Part shown: positions 15,083 through 22,703 of the stretch, piece after piece
How positions within the stretch are numbered: the first letter of the stretch is position 1
How the letters are laid out: the number at the start of each line of letters is the position of its first letter
NCBI GenBank assembly: GCA_017460765.1
Contig: JAFUAK010000251.1
Coordinates: 1-37,397 of the forward strand
Origin: Prevotella sp.
GTDB taxonomy: Bacteria > Bacteroidota > Bacteroidia > Bacteroidales > Bacteroidaceae
Reading direction: 5' to 3'
Length of the DNA: 37,397 nt
The notes under the pieces: model-generated
Database searches by the model: none
What the model was told of the DNA's origin: nothing
The model's input: the letters and a program-made list of their open reading frames with translations, nothing else
Translations under genes and position numbers: made by a program

Positions 15083-15806
15083 CTCTTTCCATGTAAATTA
15101 TACCTTCATCATCCATTATCTCTTTGCTGACAATCTCCTGCAGGCGAATCCTGCGCTGGATGCTGCCATAAACGGGACGGTCTGAGGGAGTGATGCTGAC
15201 TTTCATTCGCACGCGATACTTTACTATCGGGTCGCAATCACTTTCCACAAATTCTGATGCCCCCTTAGAATCGTTAAGCCCTGCAATCTCAAAGGGGGCC
15301 ATGTAGATGGTCTCACCCGTGCCGACCACCGTACCTACGAGCAAAGCGTACTGCCAGGAATCAGCCTCATCTTTGGAACGCACACGCGACCACTCGACAT
15401 CCATCTCCACGTCGCGCCGGCCTTCCTCGCGGATACCTACGTACTCCTTGCTGAGCACTTTCAGCAGCCTGAATTCGTAGCGTGAGGCATCGGCCCAGTA
15501 GATGGCCTGCTCCTCCAGGGGAGCCAGCACGTCTTGAGCCTCGATCTGCAGTTTGTAGCGATAGCCTTCTTCGAACTCGAAGCCCTTGATCTCGTCCATC
15601 ATATAGGTGGCCGTGCGATTGCCGGCATTGTCGGTAGCCTCCATAACAGGCCAGATGGAAGTGTAGCCACCCCAGAAGTTGCCGTTCAGCACGAACTCTG
15701 GCTCGATGTTGACCGTCCAGGTCTCAGTATACTTCCCAACGGCATTGTCGTCGGAAGAGCAGGCCGTCACGGCGGCCAGCATCAGCATTGCAAGTGTCTT
15801 CTTCAT
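15051..15806 (-). CDS. Lipoprotein B of the sigma operon, with DUF4377-like segment
   Basis: A 251-residue lipoprotein with signal MKKTLAMLMLAAVTAC, Cys16 as the lipidation site. Residues about 65-115 (IKGFEFEEGYRYKLQIEAQDV ... YEFRLLKVLSKE, split here) resemble DUF4377 domains of unknown role. The ATG at 15806 overlaps the stop of lipoprotein A by 4 bases (ATGA); a start three codons upstream would overlap more and shorten no signal. The 3' end overlaps the start of lipoprotein C by 32 bases. Function is unknown; the location predicts an envelope anchor facing the periplasm or cell surface. Confidence 0.72.
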   Translation of the reverse strand: MKKTLAMLMLAAVTACSSDDNAVGKYTETWTVNIEPEFVLNGNFWGGYTSIWPVMEATDNAGNRTATYMMDEIKGFEFEEGYRYKLQIEAQDVLAPLEEQAIYWADASRYEFRLLKVLSKEYVGIREEGRRDVEMDVEWSRVRSKDEADSWQYALLVGTVVGTGETIYMAPFEIAGLNDSKGASEFVESDCDPIVKYRVRMKVSITPSDRPVYGSIQRRIRLQEIVSKEIMDDEGIIYMERDEVERLLFGI

Positions 15807-16378
15807 TTGAACCAATTATCTAATTCTTCTTTGGTCGTCGTATAAGTCTCCCTGACCTTCTGGAGTTGTTCGTCGGAGAGTCGCTGGAGCACGATATAGA
15901 GATAGATCTTCTTATTGTCGCCTCCCCTGACACCGCCGGGCTTGACGATCCAGATCTTCTGCGAACTGACGTTAAGGACGGTGAAGGCCTCCCTGCCGTC
16001 GAAATACACCCTGCCCGTCGTCTCGTCGTACTGCATCGTGTAGTCGAAGTGGGCGTCAGCGGGATAGGCATCCAGATAGACGAAGCGGGTGGCCTTGCCC
16101 TCGCCGAACTCATAGAACTCTGGGCCTCCGCCTACCCTGCCTTCCCAATAAGGCTGCTCCATAGCCGTCCCGTCGTCCTTGATCTCATAGGTCTCCGCCT
16201 CGCGCCAGCCATAGCCGAGGGCGTACCTGCTGAACTCGTCGGCGCTGACGATTTCCCTGTCATTCACGACAAATTCGCCTGAACTGTTGTATTCGCCCAG
16301 CGGATTGTCCTTGTCACAACTGGCCAGCAGACCTGCCGCCAGCAGTAGCATGGTTGCTATCCTTAATCTCATAGTCAT
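15803..16378 (-). CDS. Lipoprotein A, first gene of the sigma operon
   Basis: A 191-residue lipoprotein with signal MTMRLRIATMLLLAAGLLASC and Cys21 as the lipidation site; an ATG two codons later would serve equally. The rest forms one domain homologous to the first half of lipoprotein C, with YALGYGWREAETY, PYWEGRVGGGPEFYEF, YDETTGRVYF and IYLYIVLQRLSDEQL. No known family was recognised. It is the promoter-proximal gene of the five-gene unit and overlaps lipoprotein B by 4 bases. Confidence 0.75.
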   Translation of the reverse strand: MTMRLRIATMLLLAAGLLASCDKDNPLGEYNSSGEFVVNDREIVSADEFSRYALGYGWREAETYEIKDDGTAMEQPYWEGRVGGGPEFYEFGEGKATRFVYLDAYPADAHFDYTMQYDETTGRVYFDGREAFTVLNVSSQKIWIVKPGGVRGGDNKKIYLYIVLQRLSDEQLQKVRETYTTTKEELDNWFK

Positions 16379-16390
16379 ACCGTTTATTTT

Positions 16391-16452
16391 AAATCTTCGT
16401 CTATAGATTAAACTGCAAAATTAGAAAACCTTGCACGGATTTGCGAAGATTT
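16391..16452 (-). promoter_or_regulatory. Promoter region of the lipoprotein-sigma operon with flanking inverted repeat
   Basis: The minus strand reads TAATTTTG at 16416-16423, fitting TAnnTTTG, 37 bases before the first ATG. AAATCTTCG (16391-16399) and CGAAGATTT (16444-16452) form a 9-base inverted repeat that brackets it, which could be an operator or the mark of a dimeric regulator. No clear -33 TTTG is present, as expected if an alternative sigma factor or activator is used. Confidence 0.5.
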
Positions 16453-16522
16453 AACCTATTTTAATGCTTCAGGCTTGCATTTGGTCCATCCCTGCCGGAT
16501 AGGTCCCCGTCCCCCTTTCCCC

Positions 16523-17524
16523 TTAGGGCCGTTCTTTCTGCTCCTTATAGATCACCTTATTGGCACCGCTGGTAATCTTCAGGGCCTCGGGATGATCCTT
16601 GATATAGGAGTCGATGTGGCGCACGCGCTTCTCGGCGAGAATTTCGTCTACGGCAATGAGGATGCCCGTCTCCTCAACATCGCCAAAGCCGTAATTGATG
16701 GCGGTGCCGAAGAGTTTCATCGTCGGCGAAAGGTTCATATAGGCATTCACCAAAGGGGGAATGTTGTAGCCGAGTTTGCGGATCTCCGCGTTCAGAATGC
16801 GGTAGTTCGCCTTGAAATCATTAGCGCAGAAGAGTGCCTCCAGTTCCTTGGGATCGGCTTCGATTTCCAACGGTTTCATCGGTATAATCAGGTGATCCTT
16901 GTCATCGAAGTGCTTCTTCAGGAAATAGAGGATCATGTCGCGGCCCTTGCGGATATAGGAGGGGTACATCGTCATCTTGCCGAAGAAATATTTCACGTTG
17001 GGCATGATGACAGTCAGGGCACCGAGACCGTCCCAGAGGTTGTCGAGGGCGAAGAGGCTCTTGGCTCCCATGCGGCTACTCTGGTAGGGCAGCGACACGA
17101 ACGATCGGCCCAGTTCGATGGTATATGGCATGTACTCCTTGAGGAACTTATCGGAGAAGTGGAACATATGGCTCGTGGCCAGTTTGGGCTGTCCCTGGTC
17201 GTCCATCTCCCACTCCGTTCCTTCCAGATAACGGTAGCCTCCGATGATCTCCTCGGCCTCAGGGTTCCAGACGATGAGTTGCTTGTAGCAGTTCTCGCAG
17301 ATATCGAATTCATCGATGTCCATCTCCTTCCCCGTGCCTCCTCCGGCCTCGCGGAAGACAATCTCGCGCAGACGGCCGATCTCCTTCATCACATTGGGTG
17401 CGTTGTGCGCCGTGATGATGTATATCTCGTTATGGCTCTTGTTGGTCATGCGGAGTTGGCGTTCAGGCGTCAGTTCACTTTTCAGGACCTCTTTGTCGAT
17501 GGGCTGGATGATTTCTTGTTCCAT
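16523..17524 (-). CDS. glsB: GNAT-type N-acyltransferase, glycine lipid synthesis (GlsB-like)
   Basis: A 333-residue cytoplasmic or membrane-associated acyltransferase of the OlsB/hemolysin-like GNAT group. In Bacteroides GlsB links a 3-hydroxy fatty acid to glycine, the first step to glycine lipids. Visible family marks are the motif VFREAGGGTGKEMDIDEFD, IVWNPEAEEIIGGYRYLEG, YTIELGRSFVSLPYQ and the downstream KYFFGKMTMYPSY. It follows the PlsC-like gene by 31 bases in the same direction, and the two together match the gls operon. No terminator is evident before the next operon's promoter. The precise acyl acceptor is inferred from family and context. Confidence 0.82.
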   Translation of the reverse strand: MEQEIIQPIDKEVLKSELTPERQLRMTNKSHNEIYIITAHNAPNVMKEIGRLREIVFREAGGGTGKEMDIDEFDICENCYKQLIVWNPEAEEIIGGYRYLEGTEWEMDDQGQPKLATSHMFHFSDKFLKEYMPYTIELGRSFVSLPYQSSRMGAKSLFALDNLWDGLGALTVIMPNVKYFFGKMTMYPSYIRKGRDMILYFLKKHFDDKDHLIIPMKPLEIEADPKELEALFCANDFKANYRILNAEIRKLGYNIPPLVNAYMNLSPTMKLFGTAINYGFGDVEETGILIAVDEILAEKRVRHIDSYIKDHPEALKITSGANKVIYKEQKERP

Positions 17525-17555
17525 TGTTGTCGGGTTAGGTAATTGGGGGATGAAG

Positions 17556-18380
17556 TTATAGGGAGTAAACTCTTTCTCTGACGAATTGTGCCCATTCCAT
17601 CGGGCTTTTCGACTTGTCGAAGGTCTGCCAGGGGATGGGCTTGCCTATCTTTACCTCGAAGGTCTTGTGCACGTTCTTGTACATTTCATCAACCAGGAAT
17701 AGCATGGCCAGATTGAAGGGCAGGAACCTGTCGCTGAAGTTAGCCAGACGGTAGAAGAATCCGCTGTTCTGCCCGCTGAAGTGAATGGGCACCACGTCGC
17801 GCCGACACTCGACGCTCTTCGTGATGAAGGTTTTCTTCCAGGGAATGTCGGCGATGACGCCATCGTGCCTACGGGAGCAGATACCCGCTGGGAACATCAG
17901 CATGTGATTCTCGCTCTTGAAGCCTGCCTCGACCATAGCGGGGAAATTGCGGCTCTGGTTGCCAGTCTTGTTGATGGGGATGCAGAGGGGGGCCAGTCCC
18001 GGGAGGTTCATCAGCAGGTCGTTCACCAGATAGCGGAAGCGCCCGTCGTAGAAACGCCCGATGATGGCACCGAGGGCCACACCGTCCTCCCCGCCCAAAG
18101 GATGGTTGCTGACGAAAGTGTAGAGCCGTCCGTCATCGGGGGCAGGCAGATTCTCCTTGCCGATAACCTCCAAAGTCATGTCGAGGTACCTGACGCACTC
18201 TTCCAGCCACTCGACGCCCGTCACGTCACGGCTTTCCCACAGGAACGCATTCACATCGTCCTGATGCGCGATGCGTTTCAGCCAACTGACCAGGGGGCGG
18301 GGCACATACTTTGCCTTCGCACCCATTTTCCCTTTTAGGATGCTGTCAATGTCGATTGTTTTCTCTGTGAGAGATGCCAT
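17556..18380 (-). CDS. glsA: PlsC-like O-acyltransferase, glycine lipid synthesis (GlsA-like)
   Basis: A 274-residue acyltransferase that would add the second fatty acid to the hydroxyl of N-acylglycine. The acyltransferase signature appears as SNHPLGGEDGVAL, in which the His and Asp are separated by five residues, as in this Bacteroidota subgroup, and GICSRR forms the acyl-acceptor motif with MFPAG before it. No transmembrane helix is obvious; attachment to the membrane would be peripheral. It is first in a two-gene operon and is divergent from mraZ. Confidence 0.82.
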   Translation of the reverse strand: MASLTEKTIDIDSILKGKMGAKAKYVPRPLVSWLKRIAHQDDVNAFLWESRDVTGVEWLEECVRYLDMTLEVIGKENLPAPDDGRLYTFVSNHPLGGEDGVALGAIIGRFYDGRFRYLVNDLLMNLPGLAPLCIPINKTGNQSRNFPAMVEAGFKSENHMLMFPAGICSRRHDGVIADIPWKKTFITKSVECRRDVVPIHFSGQNSGFFYRLANFSDRFLPFNLAMLFLVDEMYKNVHKTFEVKIGKPIPWQTFDKSKSPMEWAQFVRERVYSL

Positions 18381-18407
18381 TCTTCCGTGTTAAGTACTAA
18401 CAAACTG

Positions 18408-18441
18408 CAAAAGTAGCACATTTCTTTCAAATTTGAGCAAA
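18408..18441 (-). promoter_or_regulatory. Promoter of glsA-glsB
   Basis: On the minus strand TTTG (18438-18441), 22 bases, then TACTTTTG (18408-18415), 27 bases before the glsA ATG. Confidence 0.6.
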
Positions 18442-18526
18442 AAAAAGAAGAAATTCTTTCTTTTTAAATGTATTTTGTACACAAAGAGGGGGCAAATCAA
18501 TAAAATAAAGTTAAATTTCAAAAAAA

Positions 18527-18552
18527 GTGGGGAATTGTGGTGTGAAGTGGGG
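18527..18552 (+). promoter_or_regulatory. MraZ box: three 10-bp-spaced G-rich repeats
   Basis: GTGGGG (18527-18532), GTGGTG (18537-18542) and GTGGGG (18547-18552) start exactly 10 bases apart. MraZ proteins of other bacteria bind GTGGGN repeats of this spacing in front of their own gene. The repeats cover the expected -33 region of the promoter, so MraZ binding would repress the dcw cluster. Confidence 0.8.
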
Positions 18553-18561
18553 AAAAATGTC

Positions 18562-18569
18562 TATCTTTG
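18562..18569 (+). promoter_or_regulatory. -7 promoter element of the dcw cluster
   Basis: TATCTTTG, 28 bases before the mraZ ATG. It excludes the longer open frame starting at 18433, which begins upstream of the promoter. Confidence 0.75.
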
Positions 18570-18597
18570 TAACCGATTTCATTATAATGATGTTCGT

Positions 18598-19053
18598 ATG
18601 CGTTTTTTAGGTAATATAGAAGCCAAGACTGATGTGAAGGGAAGAGCCTTTCTGCCAGCCGTTTTCCGCAAGGTGCTCCAGGCATCTGGCGATGACTGTC
18701 TGGTATTGAGGAAAGATGTCTTCCAGAAATGTCTGGTGCTCTACCCCGAAAGCGTATGGAACGCACGACTCGACATGCTGAAGTCGCAGTTGCGGCCGTG
18801 GAAACCCGCTCACCAGCAGATGTTCCGCCAGTTCGTGTCGGAGGCAGAGGTGGTGACCCTTGACGGCAATGGCCGTTTCCTCATCTCCAAACGCCTGCTG
18901 AAGACGGCGGAGATCGATCAGGACATCCAGTTTATCGGCATGGACGACACGATAGAGATTTGGTCTCCGCAGAATCTGGAACAGACCCTGAAAACAGATG
19001 AGGAGTTCGGCACAGAGTTCGAGAATATCATGAACGCCGACGAGGCCCAATAG
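18598..19053 (+). CDS. mraZ: MraZ, transcriptional regulator of the dcw cluster
   Basis: A 151-residue DNA-binding protein with two SpoVT/AbrB-like halves, each marked by a D-x-x-G-R turn: DVKGRAFLPAVFRK near residues 12-25 and LDGNGRFLISKRLL near 90-103. The ATG at 18598 (MRFLGNIEAKTDVKGR) gives the usual family length and lies after the promoter; 55 further upstream codons are low-complexity. It is known in other bacteria to form rings and repress its own operon through GTGGGN repeats, which are present here. The next gene starts 3 bases after its stop. Confidence 0.95.
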   Translation: MRFLGNIEAKTDVKGRAFLPAVFRKVLQASGDDCLVLRKDVFQKCLVLYPESVWNARLDMLKSQLRPWKPAHQQMFRQFVSEAEVVTLDGNGRFLISKRLLKTAEIDQDIQFIGMDDTIEIWSPQNLEQTLKTDEEFGTEFENIMNADEAQ

Positions 19054-19056
19054 ACG

Positions 19057-19980
19057 ATGACAACTGAGACATATCACATTCCAGTACTCCTCCGGGAGAG
19101 CATCGACGGGCTTGACATCAAGCCCGACGGTGTTTATGTTGACGTCACATTCGGCGGTGGCGGGCACAGCAGGGAAATCCTGCGGCGGCTTGGGAAGAAC
19201 GGTCGTCTGTACAGTTTCGACCAGGACGAGGATGCAGAGAAAAATGTGCCAGCTGATGATAGATTTACCTTCGTAAGGAGCAACTTTAGATATATACGCA
19301 ACTGGATGCGCTACTACGACGTGGAGCAGATTGACGGCCTGCTGGCAGACCTCGGTGTCTCCAGCCATCATCTCGACGACGAGACACGCGGCTTCTCCTT
19401 CCGCTTCGATGCGCCCCTCGACATGCGGATGAACAAGCGGGCTGGCACGACTGCCGCAGAGATTGTCAACAACTATGACGAGGCACAGATTGCCGAAGTA
19501 CTCTACACCTACGGAGAACTGAAGAACGCGCGCAGAGTGGCCGCCGCCATCGTCAAGTCCAGGGGAGAGAAAGCCGTCAGGACGACGGGCGACTTGCTAC
19601 AGGTCGTGGAGCCCCTCTTCCCACGGGAGCGCGAGAAGAAAGAGACGGCCAAGTTGTTTCAGGCCCTGCGCATCGAGGTGAACCACGAGATGGACGCGCT
19701 GAAGGAGATGCTCAACGGCGCCGGTGAACTGCTTCGCGAGGGAGGACGGCTCTCCGTCATCACCTACCACTCGCTGGAGGACCGCATCGTGAAGAACTTC
19801 ATGAAGGCGGGCAATGCCGAAGGAAAGGTGCAGCAGGACTTCTTCGGACGCATAGAGGCTCCCTTCAGGCAGGTCAGCAGCAAGGTGATTGTACCCGATG
19901 ACGACGAGCAGCAGCGCAACCCCCGTAGCCGTAGCGCCAAACTGAGAATCGCAGAAAAAGTGATGAGTGACAAGCGATGA
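19057..19980 (+). CDS. rsmH: 16S rRNA (cytosine-1402-N4) methyltransferase RsmH
   Basis: A 307-residue SAM-dependent methyltransferase acting on C1402 in the ribosomal P site, formerly called MraW. It starts with the family pattern YHIPVLLRESIDGL, then the SAM-binding VDVTFGGGGHS (about residues 24-34), the LADLGVSSHHLD and GFSFRFDAPLDMRMN motifs, and ends in NPRSRSAKLR. The length is standard. Its TGA overlaps the next ATG by 4 bases. Confidence 0.96.
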   Translation: MTTETYHIPVLLRESIDGLDIKPDGVYVDVTFGGGGHSREILRRLGKNGRLYSFDQDEDAEKNVPADDRFTFVRSNFRYIRNWMRYYDVEQIDGLLADLGVSSHHLDDETRGFSFRFDAPLDMRMNKRAGTTAAEIVNNYDEAQIAEVLYTYGELKNARRVAAAIVKSRGEKAVRTTGDLLQVVEPLFPREREKKETAKLFQALRIEVNHEMDALKEMLNGAGELLREGGRLSVITYHSLEDRIVKNFMKAGNAEGKVQQDFFGRIEAPFRQVSSKVIVPDDDEQQRNPRSRSAKLRIAEKVMSDKR

Positions 19981-20486
19981 GCAAGAAAGACGATATAGAA
20001 CTGGAGATTGAGCAGACGGTGACAGAGGAACCGGCCGTTCAAGAGCAGACTCAGCCCGAAGGGGAGGTGAGCCTCAAGGAAGAGGCTGCCGAGATGAAGG
20101 AGCAGGCCAAGAAGACCATCCAAATGATCAAGGAGAAGGCACAGGAGGAAGACCCGAGGCCGACTTCGGCCATTACGCTGCGAACCATCCTCGGCGGTGA
20201 CTTCCTGACGGCAGACATGGTGCGCCGCCAAATCTGGCTATTCGTGCTGTTGGTGGTGTTCTGCATTGCCTACGTCGCCATCCGCTACCAGTGCCAGCAG
20301 GACCTGATCGCCATCGACAAGTTGGAGAAGGAACTGCTCGACGCAAAATACAAGGCGCTCTCCAGTTCCAGCACCCTGACGGAGAAATGCCGCGAGAGCC
20401 ACGTGCTGGATGCCCTGAAACAGAATAAGGACAGTCTGCTCCACATTGCAGACCAGCCCCCTTATATAATATATGTACCCGAGTAA
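19977..20486 (+). CDS. FtsL-like divisome membrane protein
   Basis: A 169-residue bitopic protein at the position where ftsL always lies, between rsmH and ftsI. A charged, Glu/Lys-rich cytoplasmic region of about 85 residues is followed by one transmembrane helix (about 86-103, IWLFVLLVVFCIAYVAIRY) and a short periplasmic heptad-like segment, LIAIDKLEKELLDAKYKAL, that fits the FtsL coiled coil. Sequence similarity to model FtsL is slight, so the name rests on place and shape. In the divisome it would join FtsB and FtsQ and help activate FtsW-FtsI. The cytoplasmic tail is longer than in E. coli FtsL. Confidence 0.75.
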   Translation: MSKKDDIELEIEQTVTEEPAVQEQTQPEGEVSLKEEAAEMKEQAKKTIQMIKEKAQEEDPRPTSAITLRTILGGDFLTADMVRRQIWLFVLLVVFCIAYVAIRYQCQQDLIAIDKLEKELLDAKYKALSSSSTLTEKCRESHVLDALKQNKDSLLHIADQPPYIIYVPE

Positions 20487-20495
20487 GAAGACGGA

Positions 20496-22691
20496 ATGAG
20501 CAAGTTTAAGAGTGACAAGGTAATGCCCCGCTACTTCGCCATCGCAGTAGTCCTGACATTGATTGGTTTTGCCGTAGTCGGCAAGGCCATGTACATCATG
20601 ACTGCCAAGAAGGACTACTGGACACAGGTGGCCGACCGTCTGAAGCGCGACAGCGTCAGCGTAAAGCCCAATCGCGGCAATATCCTCAGTTGCGACGGCC
20701 AGTTGATGGCCAGCAGCATCCCTGAGTACAAGATCTATATGGACTTCCAGGCAGGAACCGACGACTCGCTGGGCCGCAGCCGTCGCGACTCCGTCTGGGC
20801 TGAGAAGATCGATACCATCTGCCATGAACTCAGCGAGATATTCCCGTCGAGATCCGCCGGTGAATTCAAGGCCAACCTGCTGGAAGGCCGACAGAAGATA
20901 CAGAAGAACGGCAAGGTCGGCGCCCGTCACTGGGCCATCTGGCCTCGGCGTATCGACTACAACACATTCTGCGAAGTGCGCAAACTGCCCATCTTCAAGG
21001 AACCCATCTACAAAGGCGGCTTCCACTGGGAGGAGTTCAACTCACGCCGCCGTCCCTTCGGCTCGCTGGCCCAGCGCACCGTCGGCGACATGTTCGGAGC
21101 CAAAGACAGCGCCAAATATGGTCTGGAACTGTCGTTCGACTCCCTGTTGCGCGGCACGAACGGCCTGATGCACCGCCGCAAGGTGCTGAACAAGTATATG
21201 GATATCCCCGTACAGAACCCCATCGACGGCTATGACATCGTGACGACCATCGACGTAGGCATGCAAGACCTGGCTGAGCGCGCCGTCATCGAAGAACTGA
21301 AGGAAATCGGCGGTGAGATGGGCGTGGCCATCCTGATGGAAGTGGAGACAGGCGACGTAAAGGCCATCGTGAACATGCAGCGTGGTGCCGACGGCGAATA
21401 CCACGAAATGGTAAATAATGCCATCAGTTATCGCTGTGAGCCGGGTTCTGTGTTCAAGGTCGCCTCGTTCCTCGTGGCCCTCGACGACGGCGTGATTCCC
21501 AACGACACCAGTTTCGTGATCCATACTGGCAGCGGTGTGATGGAGATGCACGGGCGTCCGATGAAGGACCACAACTGGCGCCGCGGCGGCTATCAGGACA
21601 TCAACGTGGCCCGCGCTTTGGAGGTCAGTTCAAACATCGGTGTCAGTTACGTCATCGATAAGTTCTACGGCAGCAATCCCACGAAATATGTGCAAGGCCT
21701 CTACCGGGTGGGTATCCATGAGGACCTGAAGATCCCCCTGATAGGCTACCATCCGCCCTATATTCGCATGCCGGACACCAAGACCACCGACCGCGCCAAA
21801 TACTGGAGCAAGACCACCCTGCCCTGGATGAGCATCGGCTACGAAACCCAGATTGCACCCATCAATACGGTGGCCTTCTACAATGCCATCGCCAACAACG
21901 GCAAGATGATGCAACCGCGATTTGTGAAGCAGTTGATGAAGGACGGTCAGGTAGTCAGGGAGTTCGAACCGGTAGTCCTTAAGGAGCAGATCGCCAAGCC
22001 GGCGACCATCAAGATGATGCAGACCATTTTGGAACATGTGGTCAGTCAGGGTCTGGGTCGCAAGGCCGGTTCCAAGTCGTTCAAGGTGGCAGGCAAGACA
22101 GGTACGGCACAGGTGGCCGACCAGTATGGCAGTTATCATTCCGGTACCACCCGATACTGGCTCTCATTCGCAGGCTACTTCCCCGCTGATGCTCCCCGCT
22201 ACACCTGTATCGTGTGCCTGAAGAAGTCGGGACTGCCTGCTTCGGGTGGTGGTATGTCGGGTGTCGTGTTCCACCATATTTCTGAGGGTGTGATGGCGCA
22301 GAACCTCAAGCGGAGCGTGGACGACGCCCGTGACACTGCATCCGTGATTATCCCCGACGTGAAGGGCGGCGATATGGTGGCAGCCCACTACGTGCTGAAC
22401 CAGTTGGGTGTGGAGACAAACAACACCTGGAACGGTTCCTACACAGAAAGCAACCCCATCTGGGGCAAGGCTACGAGGGAGACCAACAAAGTCGTTCTCT
22501 CGCAGGCAAAGGGCAGCAAGAATATTGTTCCCGATGTCATAGGCATGGGTGCCCGCGATGCCGTATATCTGCTAGAGAGTATCGGCGTGAAGACAAAACT
22601 CAGGGGCAGGGGCAAGGTGAGATCACAGAGCGTCTATGCAGGCACGGCTGTCAAACAGGGTATGGTCTGCGAACTAGTATTGGAAAACTAA
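20496..22691 (+). CDS. ftsI: Septal peptidoglycan transpeptidase FtsI (PBP3) with C-terminal PASTA region
   Basis: A 731-residue class B penicillin-binding protein that crosslinks septal peptidoglycan. A short cytoplasmic tail and one helix (about 13-35) anchor it, followed by the pedestal domain from NRGNILSCDGQLMA. The transpeptidase has the active-site Ser318 in SVFK, the SSN motif at 378-380 and KTG at 534-536. Residues about 620-731 hold one complete PASTA domain (VPDVIGMGARDAVYLLESIGV...) and a partial one before it, as in SpoVD-type proteins and in Bacteroidota FtsI. It partners FtsW, encoded downstream. It starts 9 bases after the ftsL-like gene. Confidence 0.95.
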   Translation: MSKFKSDKVMPRYFAIAVVLTLIGFAVVGKAMYIMTAKKDYWTQVADRLKRDSVSVKPNRGNILSCDGQLMASSIPEYKIYMDFQAGTDDSLGRSRRDSVWAEKIDTICHELSEIFPSRSAGEFKANLLEGRQKIQKNGKVGARHWAIWPRRIDYNTFCEVRKLPIFKEPIYKGGFHWEEFNSRRRPFGSLAQRTVGDMFGAKDSAKYGLELSFDSLLRGTNGLMHRRKVLNKYMDIPVQNPIDGYDIVTTIDVGMQDLAERAVIEELKEIGGEMGVAILMEVETGDVKAIVNMQRGADGEYHEMVNNAISYRCEPGSVFKVASFLVALDDGVIPNDTSFVIHTGSGVMEMHGRPMKDHNWRRGGYQDINVARALEVSSNIGVSYVIDKFYGSNPTKYVQGLYRVGIHEDLKIPLIGYHPPYIRMPDTKTTDRAKYWSKTTLPWMSIGYETQIAPINTVAFYNAIANNGKMMQPRFVKQLMKDGQVVREFEPVVLKEQIAKPATIKMMQTILEHVVSQGLGRKAGSKSFKVAGKTGTAQVADQYGSYHSGTTRYWLSFAGYFPADAPRYTCIVCLKKSGLPASGGGMSGVVFHHISEGVMAQNLKRSVDDARDTASVIIPDVKGGDMVAAHYVLNQLGVETNNTWNGSYTESNPIWGKATRETNKVVLSQAKGSKNIVPDVIGMGARDAVYLLESIGVKTKLRGRGKVRSQSVYAGTAVKQGMVCELVLEN

Positions 22692-22703
22692 AGACATAAA
22701 GAT

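Noticed and set aside
18433..18597. Longer mraZ start with 55 extra codons.
   Set aside because: The extra residues are Lys/Phe-rich low complexity, and this start would lie upstream of the promoter and MraZ box.
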